Shown in pieces: positions 56,160 through 64,000 of a stretch of 64,000 bases of DNA. A program made the translations under genes and the position numbers. How positions within the stretch are numbered: position 1 is the stretch's first letter; each line of letters opens with the position of its first letter. Under the pieces are notes generated by a model. That model was not told the origin of the DNA, searched no databases, and was given only the letters and a program-made list of their open reading frames with translations. This stretch comes from Phyto melanocephala (taxonomy: Eukaryota; Arthropoda; Insecta; Diptera; Rhinophoridae), in contig OW799235.1 of the NCBI GenBank assembly GCA_941918925.1, positions 45,910,701 through 45,974,700 on the forward strand, in the 5' to 3' direction.

Positions 56160-57448
56160 TCATACTCTTTCTTCCACATCATTCAATTTCGTTCTAAAGA
56201 CCTCGTCCTTCATAATTTGTCGTACAAATATACCTTCTTTTACTTTAGCATCTCTGATTCTAGGAAATTTGGTCTTAATGTATAGAAAGCCTTCACCGTC
56301 CTTCTTCAATGCTATGACAAAATTTTTCATTACGCCTAGCTTTATATGAATAGGAGGCAGAAGAGTTTGTTCTTTTTGATTAAAAGACTCTTCTGCTACA
56401 TTTTTTTCTCCTGGAATAAAATTTACTCTTTTCGGCCAAATTTTAACATTGTAGTGTTTTTCTTTTGCGCGGCTATCCCATTCACATAAGAAGCAATAAA
56501 ACTTAGTATATCCACTTTGCAATCCATTTAACATTGCTAAGACTTTTAAATATGCAGATTCCATGAGTAATGGGAATATAAAAATTGTTTGTAGTATCAT
56601 CTTCACTACTTTTCTTTCATATTTCTTGCATACGCGAGTGCGACCAATGGAAATTTGTTGCCATTGTGAAGTAAAACGGCTTTCAATAAAAAGCCGCCAA
56701 TCCTCAGATCTATGACTGAAACACAGTTGTCGCAAAAGTCCATCAGCATTATCACAAAATACCAAACCTTCCTCTCTGCTGAAATAACTCAAAAAGGCTT
56801 GTTCTCTATTTCGAAAGTACGAGACGTTAACGACATTTTGCACCAAATTCCATTATTTTAATTGGGATGCAAGAAGCTCAGACTTATTTTTTGAGAGCCC
56901 TAATTTACGAACTAAGTTATTTATATCAGTTTAATTCGGAAAATAAGGTATACTCGTTGGACTTCAAAATGAATGCGAAGAAACACCCATGCTGGTGTAA
57001 GTGGATTCAGTTGCTGCAGAAAGCCCATCTTCTTCATCGTCTGTAGGAGGCAATGGAGGTAAAAATTTACTTGTAAATTGGAAAACTGGTCGTTTGACGC
57101 ATAAAGTATTCGGATATGTAACTTTATTTTTTGTTTTTTTTTTCGTAAATCCACGTGTTTTAGTATGGCAAAAGTAGCAATCATTTTGATGATTTTGTGG
57201 TTCACTCCAAATCGCTGGCTTCATAAAGACTTATGACTTCCTTTTAACCAACCTCTTAAAGACTTACCACAGCTACTACAACATATTTTCGGCAGCCAAT
57301 TTTTATCTCTATCATCGATAGGAAACTCAAAATAACGGCGATAAGCATCTTTAACCTTGGAAGATATTGTCTCCCGTTGAGTATTCAAAGTTAGATCGCC
57401 ACATACGTAACAAACTAAATTTGGAGATTTGTTAAAAATCCTTGACAT
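56160..57448 (-). pseudogene. Uncharacterised transposon protein with Cys-pair N-terminus
   Basis: Start at the ATG at 57448 (MSRIFNKSPNLVCYVCGD). Cys pairs follow: CSSCGKSLRGWLKG, and after a shift at about 57215, DCYFCHTKTRG. Further shifts at about 56960 and 56850 lead to 229 open codons: YFSREEGLVFCDNADGLL, EDWRLFIESR, GYTKFYCFLCEWDSR, LLPPIHIKLGVMKNFV, ending VEERV. Proteins with this order are found repeatedly in aphid, Hydra and other invertebrate genomes, annotated as uncharacterised. Residence inside long TIRs supports a transposition role here; the biochemical activity is unknown. Confidence 0.6.
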
Positions 57449-58255
57449 TTTGTAATATGAAAGCGTTTGTGGATTATTTAATTGCTTTATTTCTTTACAC
57501 AATAACAAAGTACACTATAAGATCTATTTACTGTGGCCGATTTTAACCGCACGAAATTCAAATTACAAGTGACTCACTTATTGTCCATCAGCTTCTATAC
57601 ATACAATAAATTCTAGAATCTACCCTAATGTTCTTAATTTGAAATCACAGGTAATTGAAAAATACTGTTATAATTTTTAATTCCAAGAAATATGCAAAAT
57701 ACCGTTGTACTTTATTTCCATTACCTGCTCACCTAACGAAATGTTACATTCATATATCATATGTAAGGCTGGTTGCATTACAATATTGGGAACCTGCGGT
57801 AAATTGACAATAAAATCTAAATTTTTTAACCGATTTTTATGGTTTATGGCTTTTTTATTTTTAAGATAAGTAGCTCTCAGAAAAAAGTTTAAAATGTTGA
57901 ATATTTGCTTTATATATTTTTTTTAATTCCATTTTTAAATTGAAAAATATTACAAATTTTGGAGGGAAAAAAATTTTTTTCTTCATTTATTTCTGAATAA
58001 TTCCAAAACGATAAGAGACAGAGAAAAATTTTATTTGACTAAAAAAATATTATTTTGTTACACATCTTCTGGTGTTTTATTTTTGAAAATCAGATGACTG
58101 GTTCTCGAGTAAGGATGAAATATGTCTCCGTACCTGACTAATTTAGGGGAAAAAATTTGCCACGCCCATAAAAAAAATGCCGATCTGATGGAAGAAAACC
58201 GACAACGGATTTGAGTTCAGCGCATCAAAATCCATTTAGTCCACATAGTTTTAAT

Positions 58256-58890
58256 CAGTGAACGAAAACAAACGAAACGAAACACAGTACAAATCATCTA
58301 AGTCAGAAACTTTTCAATTTCCATGAATCGTTTTGTTTGCGAGCAAAACAAAACCACAAACTTTTCAATGCAAAAGAGCATAAACAAAACAATTCGGGTT
58401 TTGTACTTAGGCTTTGCTTTGACGGTATGTTTCGTTTGAGTACGAAACAAGAATGAAACGTTTGCAAACGTTTGCAGAACAAAAAGATTATAACAATCAT
58501 AATAACAATGCACCATTACCAATTCGCAAACTATAGTCAGTGACTTCATATCGTTATTAGGATCATAAAATTAATGTAGGTAGGTAAAATGTTAAAAAAT
58601 TCCCAACAACAAGCAGCAATAAACATGTAGATTTTTTCATGTAAAGAGCAAATCAATCAGCAAACGTTTTGAAACGTTTGCAGAAAGTATTGTACTGTAT
58701 TGTTTTGCATGTTACATATTGAAGCTGAGTACTTTTCGATTCTGGTTTTGTTTGCACTCATAGTACAAAACAATACAAAACAAAATGCATGTACCGTTAT
58801 CCTGGGTTTTGTTTCGTTTTGTTTTCCCTCTCTAAAATTATCGAAACAAAACTATTGGAAACGTTTCCGTTTGTTTGTTTTCGTACTCTG
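58256..58890. mobile_element. hAT-type MITE inserted in the CACTG element
   Basis: CAGTGAACGAAAACAAAC and, inverted, CAGAGTACGAAAACAAAC ends. Exact 8-bp duplication gttttaat (58248-58255 and 58891-58898). 635 bp. The motif gaaacgtttgcaaa and caaaacg variants recur throughout on both strands. No transposase. Confidence 0.93.
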
Positions 58891-58936
58891 GTTTTAATTA
58901 ATGGGAAGACAAAAAATAATTTTTTGTAGAGTAGTG

Positions 58937-59666
58937 TTATTAACAGTGCTATATTCGGACGTGCCGAATCTTATATACCCTTCACAACGTGTAACTAACT
59001 AACGTGTACGTAACTGTTTTATATATGTATGTATGAGTGTAATTTTAATTTTTAATAATTTAAAGCGATTTTTTAATGAAGCCTATCGATATTTTTTTAA
59101 TTTTCAGAATTTGGTTAAAGTTTCAATAAAATTTTTTAGACTCTTCTACATTACGTGGATAATGAAAAAAAAAAAAGAAATACACTGACTTAAAAAAAAT
59201 TTATTATAAATGATAAAAAAATAAAAAAATTTATTATAAATGAGGCTATAATGTTTTAATATTTTTTTGTCCTGACATCACCAAGACCCGCGTAAGGTAT
59301 CAAAATATCAGAATTATTTGGGAGCAGATCGGTATTGGAAATCACCAAAATCGCCCTAAGACTTTCTGAGACATGAGAAACTAAACACGTCTGCCTGTTT
59401 TTTCGCTTATTTTTAAAAATTTTCGTGCCCTAAGATAAATTATAGACACACCGTAAAACTATTTATACATTTGCTATATACTGGAGATAATCATAAAACA
59501 TTTTAAACAAATTGGTCAATAATCGCCAAAGTTATAGGCAAAAATTATTTGAAAAAAAAAATATTTTTTTAAATATTTCAAATCTTGAATTTTTATTTTT
59601 GTTGAACTTTTTTGTTTTAAACTAATATTTAAATTTTTAATCAGGCTTGAGTTCATATATTTAATA
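58937..59666. repeat. 'tatattcgg' repeat head and shared repeat block
   Basis: 58945-58995 has the palindromic head (attcgg-acgtgccgaat) and tatacccttcacaacgtg. 59400-59545 is the block shared with 9118-9290. I see no gene between. Confidence 0.5.
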
Positions 59667-59955
59667 CAAGCTTGTGGCCGCGACTTCGTCTGCGTAGTTA
59701 TCGGGATAAAAGTTAGACTTAGTATTAACAACAAAAATACAAATAATTACAATACAAACAACCCATTTAGGATGTGTTACGATGAGTTTGCCAACAACTT
59801 CGCGTTATTATCGCGATAAAAAGTGGTTTATGTGTTAATCTATGTTGTTATCTATCTATGTGCCGAATTTCATTTAGTTCCGTTCAGCCGTTTTTGCGTG
59901 ATTGAGTAACAAATATCCAAACATACAAACATTCACATTTATTATATTAGTAGGA
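59667..59955 (-). mobile_element. Helitron-like short element, family B copy 3
   Basis: On the minus strand it starts A|TCCTACTAATATAATAAATG at 59955 and ends with gacgaagtcgcggccacaag near 59667. It is full length and matches 32983-33271 in inverted orientation. Confidence 0.6.
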
Positions 59956-61280
59956 TTCTTTTTTATTTTTACAAAGAAATTTTTAACTGTGATAAATGAA
60001 AGAATAATTCTGAAAAATTATATTTTTACCGACACTAGCCGAGTGGAATGCATTTTCGAAACCAGCTACGATTTCATCATCAGCACTCTCTGATCGGTGG
60101 TTACATGTTGGTAGTAAATATCACCTATTTAACACACCGGACTTAAGTTATTTGAATTCGGTAACTAATTTTTAGTTTTTCCTTTTTCATATATTTTACC
60201 ACAATGAGTTAGATTGAAATTTTTAACCAAACAGCAACCCTTTTACTTTTTGTTTGTTATTATCTTTCATTTATATCACTATTTTTGTCCTGCTCTAGCC
60301 ACCAGTTAGGTAGCGATAAGAACAGATAATTGTTTTTAACAATCAATGTTTATAATCATTTGTTTTATTTTCTGTGAGGTCAGTATACAACGAAATGTTG
60401 ACTGACCAACAGTGAAATCTTTTCAAACTCCTAAATAATTTTTGATCACACTTAAGATACTAAATTATAAGCCATAATCTCAGAAACTATTTCTAAGAAA
60501 AGCTAACAAAGCGGTTTAAAACCAACAGAGATATAAGCATCAGGGTGCAACTGACTCTGTGTTTTTCCTAAATGTTGCAAACAGAAATCGATATTTTTCA
60601 GTTTCTCTGCAACCGAGAGAGCTAATATGGGGATAAAAGGAAAGGGCTTGAATATTAAAATATATTTAGATATGAAAAGAAAAAATTTCAAGATGTCGTC
60701 CTAGATTAAATGGCAAATATATGAGTCAAATAAAGTACTTACAGCTCTATCCCCTTTAACGCCGACAATATTAGTATCAAACAAAAGCGCAAGAATAGTT
60801 CAATGTAGTAAACTATCAGAAAAGTGTAAAATACAAGATGGCGTCTAAAATAAAATGACGAAACAAATTTTTTAAACCCAACAATATGGGTATCAAATAA
60901 AAGGGCTTGACTAGTAAAATGCAGTTACTATGTAAAAATTCAAAGATGGCGTCGGAACTAATAAAGAACGTGGCGTATTACATGAAATCTTAAATCTAGG
61001 CTTACCTACAATGTGGTATTTATACCTATGTACATGATGTTGAAGGGTATTATCAGATTCGGCACTATCGAACATAGCACTCTCTTAATTTTTTTAGATT
61101 TCTTGAAAATTTGTTTGTGTTTTTAATTTAATATTTGCATTTAGTTGAAGTTTAATTTATAAATTATCATATAATGTATTGTTTTGGGCTTAAGTTAATT
61201 TTTATATAAAGTTTTAAAGTATACTGAAAAAACCAATCCAATAATAATTTTATGAAGTTTTTGTATAAAAAATTAAATAA
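59956..61280. other. Intronic DNA with a degenerate tandem repeat
   Basis: 60750-61000 holds about three units of the caatatgggtatcaaa, aaagggcttgactag, aagatggcgtc repeat also seen at 11383-11600. Nothing else is recognised. Confidence 0.45.
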
Positions 61281-61910
61281 AAACAAGTAGAAGTGCTATA
61301 TTCGGCTGTGTCGAATCTTATATACCGTTCACAACGTGTAGTCATGCAATAACAATTATTTGTATCAGCATGTATCTCATTAATATGAAATACGTATATA
61401 CATACACACATATATGTTTCATTACCTTTATAAAGGAATTTATCCGATTAAAACCATTTTATTGTAAAATTATAAATTGAGTTTATTAAACATACATACA
61501 TACATAAGAAAAATAAAATAAATAAAAAAATAAAAAAAATTTGTTTTGTCTTAGCTGTGATTCGAACCTACGTTCATCCAGTTTGTATTGGTGTAAAAAG
61601 ACGAGGTGATCCACGTTTTTTCATCATATCTCAGTTGTTTATAGAGCGATTTTTCTGATTTTTGATATTAGGTACGAATATTTTTGATATTTTGGTACAT
61701 TACACGGGTCTTGAAAATGTCTGAGGGCTCCGAAAAGTTTATTTCAACATACACACGGACAGACTGACAATGCTTTATTGCTTCCCCTATGCATAAGCTT
61801 TCAGAATATACTTTATGGGGTCGGAAATAAAAATTGTAGAAATTTTACACGGAATGACAAACATATATACATATACCCTTACCCACACTGTGAAGGGTAT
61901 AACAATAAAA
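61281..61910 (+). repeat. 'tatattcgg' repeat, short complete copy with tRNA-like box
   Basis: The head is aacaagtagaagtgctatat with the palindrome attcggctgtgtcgaat; tatac-cgttcacaacgtg is matched in inversion by cacactgtgaagggtata at the end. In the middle, the minus strand reads gtaggttcgaatcaca, a good fit to a Pol III B box (GGTTCGAANCC). The tail has cacacggacagactga and actttatggggtcggaaa. About 630 bp. Confidence 0.6.
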
Positions 61911-63037
61911 ATTTTCTGGTGAGTGTAGCAAAGCGAACTGTGTAAGATAGTTTTAAATAAAAATTAAGCAAATGGCCACTTTTTTCCATTTTTGCCGAAC
62001 TTTAGCGATTCGAATCAAATTTTTTTTTAGGATTTATAAATAATGTTTTTAATAATTGTTAAAATATATAGTTTATTGTCGAAAAATAAAAAAATAGGCT
62101 TTGGCAATTATTAAAATTGAATTTGGCGAAAAAGGTCAAAATAAATCTAACACACCTATTGTGTAGCGAAGATCTTTTACCTTAATTTTAAAGATATTGA
62201 ATCAAAATAAAATTTAAAGATCTTTTTTCCAAAATTAAGATATTTTAAATTTAGTTGCTGCACACCTGTCACATGCCTTCTTCAAATTTGTTGTATGTAT
62301 TCACTTATACCAATTTGACGTCATCAATAAAAGAACAAAGTTTCGTAGAGAATTATTTACCATTTGCATAAGATGAATTAACCCATTTTATTGTAAAAAA
62401 ATTTTTTACTGAAAAATATCAGCAGCACGATTCGTTCATTTTCGTAAATTGTATTGGATTGAAGGGGTTCTTATGTAATAGAGCATGTTAAAAATTGTTA
62501 ATAATGGTAAAAATTATTTAATATTATGAGATTTTTCTTACACCAAATATTGTCAAAATATATAACAATCTATTTATTTGTATAGATAACGGTTGTAATT
62601 AAAAAAATTGATTAAAGTTGAGAGCTTTACCACTAAGCATTAAGAAAAAGTTTCTACCAGCTGGTCCATATAACTTTCTTTAAATTTAACTGATAATAAG
62701 GAGCATTGTTTTTATTCGTCATATTGTTTTCTCATTTATTAGGCACCTTCTAAAAACTTGTGCTACCTGCCGTAGCAAGGGGATTTTCCGTATGATTACC
62801 TCTTGGAATAGTATTTTCTCTATTGTCGTTTCTGCCACGCTTAAAAACATCATAGCAAGCCGCTCGCTAATTTTAATTAAATTAATTAGGTTGAAATATA
62901 TTTTGGATTATACATGAGTAATTGAAACACAATTAGTTCACGTTATAATATTTATTGATGTATAGTTTTATTAATTAAACGCTTATTCTAGGCGTTTACT
63001 ATTTTTAATATTGGTTTTAAATATGTTTAAATATGTA
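61911..63037. other. AT-rich DNA, nothing recognised
   Basis: No ORF, repeat or exon that I can support. Confidence 0.4.
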
Positions 63038-63564
63038 AAGGGTCCGACAAATAACTTTTTTTTTAATGCTATAAAAAAAGTGTAGCTTCGGCTGTGTGGC
63101 ACGTAGTGCCGTCCTGTTGAAACCAAATGTTGCCAATATCCTCCTCTTCAATTTTTGTGAACAAAAATTCGTTCAACATGGCCCGATACGATCGCCATTG
63201 ACCACGGCCACTCCTTGCTTATTTTCGAAGAAAAATGGCCCAATTATGCCTCTGGACTAAAATCCGCACCAAACAGTGAGTCGGTTTTGGGTGTATCGGC
63301 TTTTCAATGTATGCGTGCGGGTTTTCTGTGCCCCAAATGCGATAATTTTGCTTGTTTACATACCCGCCAAGATCAAAATGAGCTTCATCTGAAAAAATTA
63401 TTTTTTTTGGCAAAATCGGCCAAAGTAATGTCGCAATATTTCCCAGCGTTATTCAAGCGTATAAAGGATAAAACTAATTATCTGTCAAATCAGACATGAG
63501 CTAAGTATTACCATTCACGAAATAAGCACTAGTTGAAAAAAAAAACGTTAGATGGCGGACCCTT
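63038..63564 (-). mobile_element. mariner subfamily E, internally deleted
   Basis: Ends AAGGGTCCG on both sides with TA flanks (63036-63037, 63565-63566). On the minus strand 63413-63219 encodes MPKKIIFSDEAHFDLGGYV, then NKQNYRIWGTENP and HAYIEKPIHPK, the first catalytic block. The plus-strand piece at 63100-63130 reads backwards into QQDGT-type sequence. About 750 bp of transposase are missing. Confidence 0.82.
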
Positions 63565-64000
63565 TACTTTACAATTTTCTTTTTTACGACGTAGTAATGA
63601 TATTTAAATATACTTTTTTCCATCTTAACACTGCGACGACTCAACTGCTACTACCCTCGAATTGTAAAACGAATTTGTCTCCCTGTCATCGACATGCTCT
63701 TCACTCGTCCAACTGTCGAATATTCTACAAGGTAACAGTAGGATTGTCCTCTTTCATCTAATTAATATCATATACGAAATAAATCTATTGCGTCGTATAA
63801 TCCGAGAGTTGCTATCTACCAGCACTAGTGGTACGATCAGAACCTATACCTACGTACATATGCAAATAGGAAAAAAATATCAAAAATTTTTTCTTCAAAA
63901 TTAAGATTTTTATTTTGACAAATAAGGATTTTTCTACGAAAACTTCTGGCACCAATGCCTGAGGTGTAAATGTGAGATTAAAAGAGAAAAGAAGCTGGTG
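63565..64000. other. Nothing recognised to the window edge
   Basis: No supported exon, repeat or RNA gene. Confidence 0.35.

Larger units (their letters stand above)
55442..58936 (-). mobile_element. CACTG-ended TIR transposon with long (about 400 bp) TIRs
   Basis: The ends cactactcagcagcaaaa and, inverted, cactactctac are flanked by tta on both sides (55439-55441, 58937-58939). The TIRs run about 400 bp inward, to about 55850 and from about 57785. It encodes a broken protein on the minus strand (57448-56160). A hAT is inserted at 58256-58890. Without it the element is about 2.85 kb. CACT ends with a 3-bp duplication recall CACTA/CMC elements, but I see no DDE motif to confirm it. Confidence 0.75.

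Noticed and set aside
54222..64000. Upstream exons of the phosphatase (domain D1)
   Set aside because: Minus-strand ORFs here are transposon protein or motif-free; none shows PTP motifs.

Overview
This is animal nuclear DNA, most likely from a higher (cyclorrhaphan) fly. It is AT-rich, has no bacterial-style gene packing, and holds a split protein gene whose D2 phosphatase exons read like fly Ptp69D. Nearly everything else is decayed transposable elements of dipteran type: BEL/Pao, LOA-, R1- and CR1/Jockey-like LINEs, Tc1/mariner, hAT, PIF/Harbinger, Helitrons and a CACTG-ended family. The genus cannot be told from the sequence.

Host gene. Four exons on the minus strand form most of the second phosphatase domain (D2) of a receptor protein tyrosine phosphatase. 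In transcription order they are 54221-54111, 34139-33960, 20760-20453 and 11304-11169. All four are open, have AG/GT borders and keep phase (0, 0, 2, 0). The introns are about 20.0, 13.2 and 9.1 kb and consist largely of mobile elements. The rest of D2, the first domain and the ectodomain lie outside the window or were not found.

Layout. 1-3215: a TIR repeat and a BEL/Pao relic. 3240-7987: LOA-type LINE family 1, copy 1. 7980-8388: THAP-domain relic. 9870-13257: two mariners around the last exon. 13611-15241: an 8-bp-TSD MITE and a Helitron. 15763-19620: LOA family 2 fragment, hAT relic, and a CR1/Jockey LINE split by a hAT. 20453-21341: exon, then a Helitron 3' end with helicase. 21571-23169: an unclassified TIR transposon. 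23428-27850: LOA family 1, copy 2, containing a 113-bp-arm palindrome. 27880-31745: Harbinger piece and R1-like LINE. 32473-38038: Helitron pieces, exon, a long repeat, MITE copy 2 and a Helitron. 38353-43155: two hATs and a nested fold-back. 44575-48730: LOA family 2 ORF2 between the long TIRs of the CACTG family. 48820-53808: CR1/Jockey LINE, two mariners and a hAT piece. 54111-54221: first exon in view. 55442-58936: CACTG element carrying an uncharacterised protein relic and a clean hAT insertion. 59667-64000: Helitron-like repeat, interspersed repeats and a mariner.

No mobile element here has an intact set of proteins. The only sequence under clear coding constraint is the phosphatase. 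I found no tRNA or rRNA gene and no CRISPR array.
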